A program made the translations under genes and the position numbers. A stretch of DNA of 64,000 nt from Hyphomicrobiaceae bacterium (GTDB lineage: Bacteria; Pseudomonadota; Alphaproteobacteria; Rhizobiales; Hyphomicrobiaceae): the NCBI GenBank assembly GCA_025351355.1, contig JANXWC010000058.1, forward strand, positions 1 through 64,000. The letters are read 5' to 3'. Of this stretch, positions 8,289 through 17,233 are shown one piece after another; within the stretch, counting starts at the first letter, position 1, and every line of letters starts with the position of its first letter. Under the pieces are notes generated by a model. The model saw nothing but the letters and a program-made list of their open reading frames with translations, was not told the DNA's origin and did no database searches.

Positions 8289-10166
8289 ATGCTGAATGCC
8301 ATCTATCATTGGTTTGAGACGCGGATCACGGTGTTCCGCGAGGAAGAACCGATCGCGCCACCAGGCACGCTGCTCCCTTACTATCGCCATTTCCTCGACC
8401 CGTTGTGGCCGGTGTTCGCGGTGTTGCTGGTGATGGGATTGGTCGGCTCGCTGATCGAGGTGGGCTTGACCGGATTCGTGGGCAATCTCGTCGATCAGAT
8501 GCGCGCGGCCGAAACGCCGGAGAATTTCCTCTCCGTGCATCGCTGGGAACTGCTCGGCATGGCGTTGGTCGCGCTGTTGCTGCGTCCGCTGGTTTCGACG
8601 CTGCACGACCTGACGAAAAATCAGATGATCAGCGCCGCGGTGACGACGCGCATTCGGTGGGACACGCATCGCTACGTGCTGCGGCAAAGCATGGGATTTT
8701 TTCAGAATGATTTTGCGGGTCGGGTCGCCAACAAGATCATGCAGAACGCACCAGCCTTGCGCGAATCGATCGTCAATCTGATCGATTCGCTCTGGTATGC
8801 GACGGTACATTTTCTCGGCACGATGTTCCTGTTTGGTCGGGCTGACTGGCGGCTGACGTTGCCGCTGCTGGTATGGCTCGGAGCCTACTATGTGGCATTG
8901 CGCCACTTCGTGCCGAAGATCCAGAAGCTTTCCACCGAGAGTGCGGAGGCGCGCTCGATGCTCGTCGGCCGCATCGTCGACAGCTATACCAATATCTCGA
9001 CGGTCAAACTGTTTTCCCACACCGACCGCGAAGATGCTTTCGCGCAGGCCGCGTTGCGCGAGCAGATGGGCAAGTGGAATGCGGCCAACCGCAATCTGAC
9101 GACCATGGAGCTGGTCATTTTCGGTCTCAACGGCGTGTTGATGGTGGCGGCGACGGGATTGGCGATCTGGCTATGGAGCGCCGGCCAGATTTCGCTCGGT
9201 GCGATCGCCGTGGTGACGGGGCTGGTGTTGCGGCTGGTCGCCATGTCGGGTTGGATTTTCTGGGTCGTCGCGGGCATTTTTGAAAATGTCGGCACAGTGC
9301 AGGAGGGCATGGAGACGATCAGCCGTCCGCACAGCGTGCTCGATATTCCCGGCGCGAAGTCATTGGTCGCCGACAAAGGGGAGATCAGGTTCGACGCCAT
9401 TCATTTCGATTACGGCAAGGTGCGGGGCATACCGGGTGCCGATCCGGCGCGCGTCATCGACAACCTCTCGCTGGTGATCAAGCCGGGCGAGCGCGTTGGT
9501 CTCGTTGGCCGCTCGGGCGCCGGCAAGTCGACGCTGGTCAACCTGCTGTTGCGTTTCTACGACCTCGAAGGGGGGCGCATCGCGATCGATGGGCAGAATA
9601 TCGCGGAGGTGCGGCAGGACACGCTGCGTTCCGCCATCGGCATGGTGACGCAAGACACGTCGCTGCTGCATCGTTCGGTGGCGGACAATATTCTTTACGG
9701 CCGTCCGGATGCAGGCGAAGAGGCGATGATCTCGGCGGCCAAGCGGGCGCAGGCGCATGACTTTATTTTACGGCTGGAGGACGGCAAGGGGCGCAAGGGA
9801 TATGCGGCTCATGTGGGCGAACGCGGCGTCAAATTGTCCGGTGGTCAACGCCAGCGCATCGCGATCGCGCGGGTGTTGTTGAAGGACGCGCCGATCCTCA
9901 TTCTCGACGAGGCAACCAGCGCGCTCGATAGCGAGGTCGAGGCGGCGATTCAGGATCAACTCGACAACCTTATGAAGGGTAAAACGGTGATCGCCATTGC
10001 GCATCGGCTGTCGACCATTGCCGCCATGGACCGACTGATCATCATGGACGAGGGGCGCGTGGTGGAAACGGGGGGCCACGAGGAGCTTCTCCGTCGTGGG
10101 GGTCTTTATGCGGCTCTATGGGCCCGGCAGAGCGGCGGGTTCCTGGCCAAGGAGGCAGCCGAGTAA
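8289..10166 (+). CDS. ABC transporter, fused membrane and ATPase domains (exporter type)
   Basis: A 625-residue half-transporter of the MsbA/MDR-like class. An N-terminal six-helix membrane domain (roughly residues 35-340) is followed by a nucleotide-binding domain with Walker [10 protein letters not shown] (407-415), the signature LSGGQ (516-520), Walker B ILILDEAT (Asp540-Glu541 at its core) and the H-loop AHRLST. It should work as a homodimer exporting a lipid or hydrophobic compound from the inner membrane; the substrate is unknown. The gene is divergent from hemF with 140 bases between the starts. The N-terminal 35 residues before helix 1 are unusual only in being charged. Confidence 0.95.
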   Translation: MLNAIYHWFETRITVFREEEPIAPPGTLLPYYRHFLDPLWPVFAVLLVMGLVGSLIEVGLTGFVGNLVDQMRAAETPENFLSVHRWELLGMALVALLLRPLVSTLHDLTKNQMISAAVTTRIRWDTHRYVLRQSMGFFQNDFAGRVANKIMQNAPALRESIVNLIDSLWYATVHFLGTMFLFGRADWRLTLPLLVWLGAYYVALRHFVPKIQKLSTESAEARSMLVGRIVDSYTNISTVKLFSHTDREDAFAQAALREQMGKWNAANRNLTTMELVIFGLNGVLMVAATGLAIWLWSAGQISLGAIAVVTGLVLRLVAMSGWIFWVVAGIFENVGTVQEGMETISRPHSVLDIPGAKSLVADKGEIRFDAIHFDYGKVRGIPGADPARVIDNLSLVIKPGERVGLVGRSGAGKSTLVNLLLRFYDLEGGRIAIDGQNIAEVRQDTLRSAIGMVTQDTSLLHRSVADNILYGRPDAGEEAMISAAKRAQAHDFILRLEDGKGRKGYAAHVGERGVKLSGGQRQRIAIARVLLKDAPILILDEATSALDSEVEAAIQDQLDNLMKGKTVIAIAHRLSTIAAMDRLIIMDEGRVVETGGHEELLRRGGLYAALWARQSGGFLAKEAAE

Positions 10167-10277
10167 GCCGATGTCGGCTCATCACGAAGCGGTGAGCGGA
10201 GTTGATTGGCAAACGGCATGACTTCCCGGCAAGAGCATCGGGCAAGTTATGCTAATAAACGCCCTTGGGAGAGTTGA

Positions 10278-10673
10278 ATGTCCTTTACCCGTCGATCTGC
10301 GCTCGTAGCGTTCGTTGGCCTTGGCTTCGTTGCGTCAGTGCCCGCGCTGGCGCTGCAAATATCGAAGTTCTCGGCCGGTGCCCTCGCCGAGGCGCAGAAA
10401 GCCGGCAAGCCTGTGCTGGTTGAAATTACGGCGCCGTGGTGCCCAACATGCAAAGTACAAAAGCCGATCCTCGATCGCTTGTTGTCGTCGGACAAGTTCA
10501 AGTCGTTCGTCACCTTGGACATGGACTTTGATAGTCAGAAGGATGACCTGAAAGCGCTAAAGGCGCAGATGCAGAGCACGCTGATCGTCTTCAAGGGTGA
10601 TAAGGAAGTTGGCCGCTCAGCTGGCGATACGAATGCCGCGACGATCGAAGCGTTGCTCGCCAAAGCGCTGTAA
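10278..10673 (+). CDS. Exported thioredoxin-fold protein
   Basis: A 131-residue precursor. Residues 1-25 are a signal peptide with a twin arginine (FTRRSA) and the cleavage-like PALA, so export to the periplasm is expected, by Tat or Sec. The mature part is a short thioredoxin fold with the active site APWCPTC (Cys55, Cys58). The cis-proline region of normal thioredoxins is replaced by MQSTLIVF, in which a serine stands where proline is usual, a departure worth noting. The CcdA-like gene follows after about 120 bases, and the pair probably forms a periplasmic reductant relay. Confidence 0.88.
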   Translation: MSFTRRSALVAFVGLGFVASVPALALQISKFSAGALAEAQKAGKPVLVEITAPWCPTCKVQKPILDRLLSSDKFKSFVTLDMDFDSQKDDLKALKAQMQSTLIVFKGDKEVGRSAGDTNAATIEALLAKAL

Positions 10674-10792
10674 AATTTGAGATTTTGCGGGGCAGCGTGT
10701 TCCTGCCGCGCCGGCATTTCGGCTGTTGCATCGCGCCGGGTGCTGGTTGCCGATGACGCGATGGTCTGTCTGCGTTGAAGGCCCTGTCGACT

Positions 10793-11515
10793 ATGTCAAT
10801 TGCCACTCAGGGTCTGGCGTTTCTCGCCGGCCTGCTCTCTACACTGTCGCCTTGCGTGCTGCCGATCCTGCCGATTGTCATCGGCACGGCGGCCGCACAG
10901 CATCGTTATGGTCCCGCGGCTTTAGCTGGCGGGCTGGCAGTGAGCTTTGTCGCGATCGGCTTGTTCGTCGCGACCGTCGGATTTACGATTGGGCTGGACG
11001 GCGCGGTGTTTCGCCAGTTCTCGGCGTTACTGCTGATCGCCAGCGGTGTCGTTTTGTTGTCCTCGCATTTGCAGCAAGCTGTGGCGGTGGCGGCATCACC
11101 GCTGGCGAATATGGTCAGCGAACGTTTCGGTGGTGGGCCTGGAAATGGACTGTGGGGACAAGCCGGTGTCGGCGTGTTGCTTGGCGCCGTATGGAGCCCT
11201 TGCGTCGGCCCGACGTTGGGGGCGGCTTCAGTGCTCGCCTCGCAGGGACAGAACCTCGGTGAGGTCGCATTGACGATGCTCCTGTTCGGCATCGGCGCAG
11301 CGCTGCCGTTGCTCATTCTCGGCATGGTGTCCAGAGAGGTCGTGCTCAGGGCGCGGGGTAGCATGATGTCGGCGGGCGCGGCGGCGAAGACCGCGCTCGG
11401 TCTGATTCTGTTGGCAATCGGATTTCTGGTGCTATCGGGTTACGATAAGTCGGCCGAAGCGGCGTTGGTGCAGGTCATGCCGGACTGGCTGACGCAGTTG
11501 ACGACGCGTTATTGA
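10793..11515 (+). CDS. CcdA/DsbD-type cytochrome c biogenesis transmembrane protein
   Basis: A 240-residue polytopic protein with about six hydrophobic segments. The two conserved cysteines of the CcdA/DsbD-beta family are present: Cys21 in LSPCVLP and Cys137 in WSPCVGP, each in a pseudo-symmetric proline-flanked motif. The protein should pass electrons from cytoplasmic thioredoxin to periplasmic thioredoxin-like proteins; the exported WCPTC protein just upstream is the obvious partner. ATG 10793 is preferred over TTG 10775: GAAGG lies about 11 bases ahead and the family starts with the first membrane helix. Confidence 0.9.
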   Translation: MSIATQGLAFLAGLLSTLSPCVLPILPIVIGTAAAQHRYGPAALAGGLAVSFVAIGLFVATVGFTIGLDGAVFRQFSALLLIASGVVLLSSHLQQAVAVAASPLANMVSERFGGGPGNGLWGQAGVGVLLGAVWSPCVGPTLGAASVLASQGQNLGEVALTMLLFGIGAALPLLILGMVSREVVLRARGSMMSAGAAAKTALGLILLAIGFLVLSGYDKSAEAALVQVMPDWLTQLTTRY

Positions 11516-11535
11516 TCGCCCGTTATCAATTTCCG

Positions 11536-12003
11536 TCAATTTTCCGATGCTGGGTAACCGCGCGTCTGCCGCAGCGCCTCGCCGAGGATGATAGCGCCGG
11601 CGACGGCGATATTGAGCGATCTCAGCCCCGCCATGAGCGGAATGCGCACGCGCACATCTGCGGCCTGGTGCACCTGTTCCGGTACGCCGGCACTTTCGCG
11701 GCCCAGTAAAAGTACATCGGTGGGCTCGAAAACGGCCGCCGTGTGGACCACGGAGCCCCGTGTCGTGGCGAGCACGAGGCGTGCCCTGGTGGCCACCCGA
11801 TGCGCCGCGAAAGCTGCCCAATCGGCGTGGCGGACGAGATCGACGTGGTCGAGATAATCGAGCCCGGCCCGCCGGAGCGATCGGTCGGTCATATCAAAGC
11901 CGGCTGGTGCGATCACGTCGACGCCGACGCCAAGGCAGGCCGCCATGCGCAGGATTGTTCCGGCGTTCTGTGGAATATCAGGCTGATAGAGGGCCAGTCG
12001 CAT
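11536..12003 (-). CDS. trmL: tRNA (cytidine(34)-2'-O)-methyltransferase
   Basis: A 155-residue SPOUT-fold enzyme that methylates the 2'-OH of the wobble base in certain Leu tRNAs. The protein starts with the family's typical MRLALYQPDIPQNAGTILR, fixing the start at ATG 12003, and has the knot motifs LLLGRESAGVP and SLNIAVAGAIILGEALR. Length matches E. coli TrmL (157). It is divergent from the petABC operon; the intergenic region must hold promoters in both directions. Confidence 0.95.
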   Translation of the reverse strand: MRLALYQPDIPQNAGTILRMAACLGVGVDVIAPAGFDMTDRSLRRAGLDYLDHVDLVRHADWAAFAAHRVATRARLVLATTRGSVVHTAAVFEPTDVLLLGRESAGVPEQVHQAADVRVRIPLMAGLRSLNIAVAGAIILGEALRQTRGYPASEN

Positions 12004-12338
12004 TTTTGTCGTCGCTTTCGTGCGGCACTGCCGGCCCGTCGCGGTGGGTCGGCATGCGCCAAATTGCCTCAAACGGTTACCCCGTTGAAACGGTGTGCAA
12101 TCTTGTCACCCCGGGCAAAGGATGCCAAAACATCGCGCGGCGAAACGCCTAGCGTCGGGGGACGCGATGTTGCCGTAGCGTAGCGGTCTGCGTGGCTTTG
12201 AAGCTAGGCAGTATGCAGCGTGAAGGGCCTGTTCTCCCATATTTGCGTTGCGTAGGCGCCACGACAACGTTGGTTGACGAAGTCGGACGGCTTGGTGGCC
12301 GTGGCGCGGCATCGGATCGAATTTTTGAGGAGGCCGTC
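12004..12338. promoter_or_regulatory. Intergenic region between trmL and petA
   Basis: 335 bases without a supported gene. An open frame continues petA upstream to 12192 but is not Rieske-like, so I treat it as leader. The region should carry the petABC promoter and the divergent trmL promoter; I see no convincing -35/-10 pair. Short direct and inverted AACGG/CCGTT elements occur near 12070-12092. Confidence 0.4.
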
Positions 12339-12944
12339 TTGGCACCTGAAGCGAAAACGGGCACTGCGCTACCGCCAATTGGTCACGGTGAACCGACACG
12401 GCGTGATTTTCTGACGACTGCGGCGCTCGGCTGGGCTGCCGTTGGCGGTGCCATCTCGCTGTGGCCGTTTATCCAACAAATGAACCCGGATGCATCGACG
12501 CAGGCGCTGTCATCGACCGAGGTCGATCTGGCGCCGATCAAGGAAGGCCAAGCGATCACCGTGCTGTGGCGCGGCAAACCTGTCTTCATCCGTAATCGCA
12601 CCAAAGACGAAGTTGAGAAGGCCGCGAACGTTCCGGTCGGCGACTTGCCCGACAAGGGCGCGCAGAACGAAGCACTGGCCGATCGCGCACCGGCCACCGA
12701 TCAAAATCGGACCAAGAAGGGTCATGAGAATTGGATGGTCGTCGTCGGGATCTGCACGCATCTCGGTTGCATACCCAAAGGTCAGGGTTTGAGCGATCAG
12801 CGCGGCGAATACGGCGGTTGGTTCTGCCCATGTCACGGGTCGACCTATGATACGTCGGGTCGTATCAGAAAGGGACCCGCACCGCGCAATCTTGAAGTTC
12901 CGCCGTACGAATTCGTTTCCGCTACCAAGATCAAGATCGGTTGA
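12339..12944 (+). CDS. petA: Ubiquinol-cytochrome c reductase, Rieske iron-sulfur subunit
   Basis: A 201-residue Rieske protein of the bc1 complex. A twin-arginine TRRDFLT motif precedes the single N-terminal membrane helix, as is usual for Tat-inserted Rieske proteins. Cluster ligands are Cys139 and His141 (CTHLGC) and Cys163 and His166 (CPCHGS); Cys144 and Cys165 form the expected disulfide. The start is TTG 12339, because a very strong GAGGAGG lies five bases ahead and no ATG fits the family length. It is the first gene of petABC; petB follows ten bases after the stop. Confidence 0.96.
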   Translation: MAPEAKTGTALPPIGHGEPTRRDFLTTAALGWAAVGGAISLWPFIQQMNPDASTQALSSTEVDLAPIKEGQAITVLWRGKPVFIRNRTKDEVEKAANVPVGDLPDKGAQNEALADRAPATDQNRTKKGHENWMVVVGICTHLGCIPKGQGLSDQRGEYGGWFCPCHGSTYDTSGRIRKGPAPRNLEVPPYEFVSATKIKIG

Positions 12945-12954
12945 GGATCCCCCT

Positions 12955-14229
12955 ATGAGCGATCACGAACCAAGCTACCATCCGTCTAACCCGTTTTCGA
13001 AATGGATGGATAGTCGCCTGCCTATCATGCGCATGATGCACGGGCAATTCGTCGATTTTCCGACGCCGCGCAATCTCAACTACATGTGGACGTTCGGCGG
13101 AATCCTGACGTTCATGCTGGTGGTGCAAATCGTCTCCGGGCTTGTGCTATCGATGCACTATCAGCCGAGCGATGCGGAGGCTTTCAATTCCGTCGAATTG
13201 ATACGACGCGATGTGAACTATGGTTGGCTACTGCGCAACATTCACGCGGTCGGCGCGTCAATGTTCTTTTTCGCGGTCTACTTGCACATGGCGCGCGGTA
13301 TTTATTATGGGTCTTACAAAGCGCCGCGCGAGATCCTGTGGATTCTCGGAGTGATCATTTTCCTACTGATGATGGCCGCCGGTTTCTTGGGTTACGCGTT
13401 GGTCTGGGGCCAGATGAGCTTCTGGGGCGTCACCGTCATAACCAACCTGTTCAGCGCCTTGCCATTAGTCGGCACGGGAATAACGAAATGGCTGTGGGGC
13501 GGTTACGCCGTGTCGGGTGTAACTCTCAATCGCTTTTTCTCACTGCACTTCCTGTTGCCGTTCGTGATCTTCGGCGTGGTCATCCTGCACATCTGGGCGC
13601 TGCATGTCGTCGGCCAAAACAATCCGACCGGCCTTGACATCAAGACCAAGTCCGACAGCGTGCCGATGCTGCCGTTTGCCATCATGAAGGATGCGTTCGC
13701 CCTCGCCATGTTTGCGCTGGTGTACGCGTGGTTCGTGTTCTTCGTGCCGAACTACCTGGGCGATGCCGATAACTTCATCGAGGCCAATCCGCTTTCGACA
13801 CCGCCGCACATTGTGCCGGAATGGTATTTCCTGCCGTTTTACGCGATCTTGCGCAGCATCCCGTCGAAGCTTGGCGGGGTGTTGATGATGTTCGGATCGA
13901 TTGCCTTGCTGGCTTTCCTGCCGTGGCTCGATACCTCCAATGTGCGTTCGACCAAGTATCGACCGATCTTTAAATGGTTCCTGTGGGCGTTCTTCTTTTC
14001 GGTGGTCGCCTTGGGCTATCTCGGAGGAAAACCTGCCGAGGGAAGCTATGTGATGTGGTCGCGGGTCTTCACTCTCTACTACTTTGCCTTCTTCCTGATC
14101 ATCATGCCGGTGGTCGGCTTGCTCGAGACGCCGAGGAAGTTGCCGAGCAGCATCATGGACGCTGTGCTCGGTGGTGGCGGCGGGCCGACGGCCGCAAACG
14201 CTGCGACAGCGGCTGCCGAGAAGCGTTGA
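12955..14229 (+). CDS. petB: Cytochrome b of the bc1 complex
   Basis: A 424-residue, eight-helix cytochrome b. Recognisable elements are the first bis-heme helix pair ([12 protein letters not shown] with the heme His and [13 protein letters not shown]), the Qo-site region [15 protein letters not shown] and the [13 protein letters not shown] motif whose Pro-Glu-Trp-Tyr is diagnostic of bc1. ATG 12955 follows petA by ten bases. The C-terminus ends in an Ala/Gly-rich tail. In several related bacteria cytochromes b and c1 are one fused gene (fbcH); here they are separate, with a 56-base spacer. Confidence 0.98.
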   Translation: MSDHEPSYHPSNPFSKWMDSRLPIMRMMHGQFVDFPTPRNLNYMWTFGGILTFMLVVQIVSGLVLSMHYQPSDAEAFNSVELIRRDVNYGWLLRNIHAVGASMFFFAVYLHMARGIYYGSYKAPREILWILGVIIFLLMMAAGFLGYALVWGQMSFWGVTVITNLFSALPLVGTGITKWLWGGYAVSGVTLNRFFSLHFLLPFVIFGVVILHIWALHVVGQNNPTGLDIKTKSDSVPMLPFAIMKDAFALAMFALVYAWFVFFVPNYLGDADNFIEANPLSTPPHIVPEWYFLPFYAILRSIPSKLGGVLMMFGSIALLAFLPWLDTSNVRSTKYRPIFKWFLWAFFFSVVALGYLGGKPAEGSYVMWSRVFTLYYFAFFLIIMPVVGLLETPRKLPSSIMDAVLGGGGGPTAANAATAAAEKR

Positions 14230-14231
14230 TC

Positions 14232-14272
14232 CGAGACACTTTGTTGCGAGACACTTTGATACGAGACAGTTG
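14232..14272 (+). repeat. Three 15-base tandem repeat units between petB and petC
   Basis: CGAGACACTTTG occurs at 14232-14243 and 14247-14258, and a third, diverged unit CGAGACAGTTG at 14262-14272; the period is 15 bases. The array fills most of the spacer between the petB stop and the petC start. Being a multiple of three, it would read RDTL-RDTL-RDS if translated, but petB stops before it. Confidence 0.8.
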
Positions 14273-14285
14273 GGGCCTATCGATC

Positions 14286-15263
14286 ATGACACATACATAC
14301 TTGAAGGGGCTTGCCTGTCTCGGCGTTGCGCTCTCGCTGGTGGGTGCTGCTGCTGCGCCGGTCTTGGCGTCAGGCGGCGGCGACGCTATCGAACCGCAGC
14401 ACTGGAGCTTTGGCGGCATTCGAGGTCACTTCGATCGTCCGCAATTGCAACGCGGCTTCCAGGTTTATAAGGAAGTCTGCTCGACCTGCCACGGCATCAA
14501 GCGGCTGTCGTTCCGCAATCTGTCTGAAAAGGGTGGGCCGGAATTCCCCGAGGAAGGTGCCAAGGGGTTGGCGGAAACCTACAAGGTCAACGACGGACCG
14601 AATGATCAGGGCAAAATGTTCAAGCGCCCTGGCCGTTTGTCTGATCGCATCCCAAGCCCGTTCGACAACGAGCAGCAGGCGCGTTCGGCCAACAATGGAG
14701 CGCTGCCGCCGGATCTGTCGTTGATCGCGTTGGCACGCAAAGTGGAAGCCGAGCACCCTTTTTACGCGTTGCCCTATTTCATGGCGAAGGACATCGTCAC
14801 TGGCTATCAGGAGGGTGGCTCCGACTATCTGCATGCCCTGCTGACCAGCTATCGTGATGCGCCGCCGGCGTACAAGATGGATCACGGGCATATGGTGGCG
14901 ATGACGGAGGCCGACGCCAAGGCAAATCCATCGCTGCCACGCTGCGCGTCCATCACGTCGGAGGCCGGCGCCGATGATGTCTGCAACAAGATGGCCGAAG
15001 GTATGCAGTACAACGTTGCCTACCCCGGTCATCAGATCGCGATGCCACCGCCGCTGCGCGATGGTGTCGTCAAGTATGCTGACGGAACGCCGGGAACTCT
15101 CGAAAACTATTCCCGCGACGTGACGGCATTCTTGGCTTGGGCCGCCGATCCCAAGCTTGAGGAACGCAAGCGGCTGGGATTGATGTCGATGCTCTATCTG
15201 CTCGTCGTCGCGGGTCTGCTGTATGGCGCGAAGCGGCGGATCTGGTCGAAGATCCCGCACTGA
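14286..15263 (+). CDS. petC: Cytochrome c1 of the bc1 complex
   Basis: A 325-residue precursor: signal peptide to about residue 28 (ending VLASGGG), covalent heme motif CSTCH at Cys65-Cys68-His69, and a C-terminal anchor helix (SMLYLLVVAGLLYGAKRR). AMPPPL near residue 255 contains the region of the axial methionine ligand. An insertion of the alphaproteobacterial type with paired cysteines (LPRCASIT... DDVCNK) is present. It is the last gene of petABC, followed by an intrinsic terminator. Confidence 0.97.
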   Translation: MTHTYLKGLACLGVALSLVGAAAAPVLASGGGDAIEPQHWSFGGIRGHFDRPQLQRGFQVYKEVCSTCHGIKRLSFRNLSEKGGPEFPEEGAKGLAETYKVNDGPNDQGKMFKRPGRLSDRIPSPFDNEQQARSANNGALPPDLSLIALARKVEAEHPFYALPYFMAKDIVTGYQEGGSDYLHALLTSYRDAPPAYKMDHGHMVAMTEADAKANPSLPRCASITSEAGADDVCNKMAEGMQYNVAYPGHQIAMPPPLRDGVVKYADGTPGTLENYSRDVTAFLAWAADPKLEERKRLGLMSMLYLLVVAGLLYGAKRRIWSKIPH

Positions 15264-15291
15264 GACAGATAAATTGGCAGGCGTTTTGAAG

Positions 15292-15314
15292 AGGCTCCGC
15301 TTGCGGGGCCTTTT
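15292..15314 (+). terminator. Intrinsic terminator of petABC
   Basis: AGGCTCCGC (15292-15300) pairs with GCGGGGCCT (15303-15311) through nine positions including one G-U, and is followed by TTTTCTGTT. It sits 28 bases after the petC stop and before mtnP. Confidence 0.85.
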
Positions 15315-15370
15315 CTGTTATCGCGTCACCTGTCAAGCTCGGCCCGATCGCCCTTATTGAGATTGTCACA

Positions 15371-16249
15371 ATGGCCCAATCAGTGCTCGGTATTCTCGGC
15401 GGCAGCGGCCTTTACGATCTGCCGGGCCTTACCAATCCGCGCTGGACGTCGGTGTCGTCGCCTTGGGGTGAACCCTCCGACGCCATCCTGTTCGCCGAGA
15501 TCGACGGCTTGCCTGTGCGATTTTTGCCGCGCCACGGACGCGGCCACCGGCTATCGCCGTCGGGCATCAATTATCGGGCCAATATCGACGCGCTCAAGCG
15601 GGCCGGCGTCACTGATCTGATTTCATTGTCCGCGTGCGGCTCGCTGAAGGAAGAATTGGCGCCGGGCGATTTCGTAATCGTCGACCAGTTCATCGACCGC
15701 ACGTTCGCGCGCGAGAAATCTTTTTTCGGCAATGGCCTGGTGGCGCACGTGTCATTGGCCGATCCGGTCTCGCCGCTGCTCGTGGAGGCCCTCGCGGGTG
15801 CTGCCAGCGCAGAAGCGATCAGCTGCACACGCGGCGGCACTTACCTAGTCATGGAAGGCCCGCAATTTTCCACACGCGCTGAGTCGAACCTGTATCGGTC
15901 CTGGGGCGCCAGCGTCATCGGCATGACGAATATGCCCGAGGCCAAACTCGCGCGCGAAGCCGAGATTTGTTACGCCACCGTGGCAATGGTCACCGACTAT
16001 GATTGCTGGCATGACAGTCATGGCGCCGTCGACGTGGCGATGGTGATCAAGGTGCTGGGCGACAATGCAGCCAAAGCGCAGCGGCTGGTCGCGCGGCTGG
16101 CGCGCGAATTTCCCCGCGAGCATCAGGTCTGCCCGATCGGTTCCGATCGTGCGCTCGATGTGGCGCTGATTACGGCGCCGGAGAAATACGACCCGGCGCT
16201 GCTCGCCAAGCTCGACGCTGTCGCCGGTCGGGTGCTGCGTCGCGCGTGA
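15371..16249 (+). CDS. mtnP: S-methyl-5'-thioadenosine phosphorylase
   Basis: A 292-residue trimeric-type phosphorylase that splits methylthioadenosine into adenine and methylthioribose-1-phosphate. Family motifs are ILGGSGLYDLPGL at the start, the phosphate-binding LPRHGRGHRLSPSGINYRAN, the YLVMEGPQFSTRAE substrate region, and IGMTNMPEAKLAREAE. The length is normal. It follows the petABC terminator and is followed 18 bases later by the potassium-channel gene. No other methionine-salvage gene is clearly present, though a HisC-like aminotransferase lies two genes on. Confidence 0.96.
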   Translation: MAQSVLGILGGSGLYDLPGLTNPRWTSVSSPWGEPSDAILFAEIDGLPVRFLPRHGRGHRLSPSGINYRANIDALKRAGVTDLISLSACGSLKEELAPGDFVIVDQFIDRTFAREKSFFGNGLVAHVSLADPVSPLLVEALAGAASAEAISCTRGGTYLVMEGPQFSTRAESNLYRSWGASVIGMTNMPEAKLAREAEICYATVAMVTDYDCWHDSHGAVDVAMVIKVLGDNAAKAQRLVARLAREFPREHQVCPIGSDRALDVALITAPEKYDPALLAKLDAVAGRVLRRA

Positions 16250-16267
16250 ACCAAAGATCAGGTTGAT

Positions 16268-17215
16268 ATGAGTACGAAACAGCCAGCTGCCACCGACGAC
16301 CAGCAGACCGTCACGCCACGTTCGGCTGCGCCGCCTTCGGCGAAAACACGGCGCGCGAAGCGCCGTCGCACGCTTCGCTTCGGTGACCGGCAGGTCGAGC
16401 GCATCGGCATGCCGCGTGCGCCGTTCGGTGACGCTTTCCACTATCTCATGCGTGCGTCCTGGCCGATTTTCTGCCTGGCTTTCTCCGCCTACTATCTGCT
16501 GGTCAACCTGATCTTCGCTGCGATTTATTTCTGGGATTTGAAGGGCATCGAGAATGCCGCGCCAGACTCATTCGGCGATGCCTTCATGTTCTCGGTCCAA
16601 ACCATTGCGACGATCGGGTATGGCCACCTGCTGCCGAAGTCCGCGTTCGTCAACGCGATCGTGGTGTTTGAATCGATGGCGTCGTTTCTGGGATTGTCGC
16701 TGTGGACAGGCTTGGCGTTTTCGCGCTTTTCGCGGCCGACGGCGCGCGTGCTGTTCAGCGATGTCGCCGTGATCACGAAGGACAATGGTGTGCCGACGCT
16801 GATGTTCCGCGTCGCCAACGGGCGCGGCAATCGCATTGTCGATGCGTCGATCTCCGTTACTTTGCTGCGCAACGAGACCAATGCCGAAGGCATCGAGTGG
16901 CGGCGTCAGGTCGATCTGAAACTCGTTCGGGCGCGGTCGGCGGTGTTTGCGCTGACCTGGACAGTGCAGCACCAGATCGACGCCACCAGTCCGCTCGCCG
17001 CGCTTGGCGATCTGGCCCAGTCCGAAGCCGAACCGCAGTTGGTCGTATCGCTGATCGGCGTCGACGATACGTTCGGGCAGCCGATCCATGCCATGCAGTA
17101 TTACGACGCCGCCCGCATCCATCGGGACTTTCATCTGGCCGATATTGCGACATCTACACCGGACGGTCATGCGGTGATCGATTTCACGCGCTTCCACGAG
17201 ATCCTGCCTGATTGA
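16268..17215 (+). CDS. KirBac-like inwardly rectifying potassium channel
   Basis: A 315-residue protein. The N-terminal 50 residues are basic and disordered. Two membrane helices (about 64-90 and 125-150) flank a pore helix and the selectivity filter TIGYG (Thr115-Gly119). The C-terminal half is a beta-rich cytoplasmic domain with the immunoglobulin-like features of KirBac channels (LMFRVANGRGNRIVDASI, and a final DFTRFHEI). Tetrameric K+ conduction across the inner membrane is expected. An 18-base gap on each side suggests co-transcription with mtnP and the aminotransferase, though a functional link is not obvious. Confidence 0.92.
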   Translation: MSTKQPAATDDQQTVTPRSAAPPSAKTRRAKRRRTLRFGDRQVERIGMPRAPFGDAFHYLMRASWPIFCLAFSAYYLLVNLIFAAIYFWDLKGIENAAPDSFGDAFMFSVQTIATIGYGHLLPKSAFVNAIVVFESMASFLGLSLWTGLAFSRFSRPTARVLFSDVAVITKDNGVPTLMFRVANGRGNRIVDASISVTLLRNETNAEGIEWRRQVDLKLVRARSAVFALTWTVQHQIDATSPLAALGDLAQSEAEPQLVVSLIGVDDTFGQPIHAMQYYDAARIHRDFHLADIATSTPDGHAVIDFTRFHEILPD

Positions 17216-17233
17216 ACGAATGGACGCTTTGCC

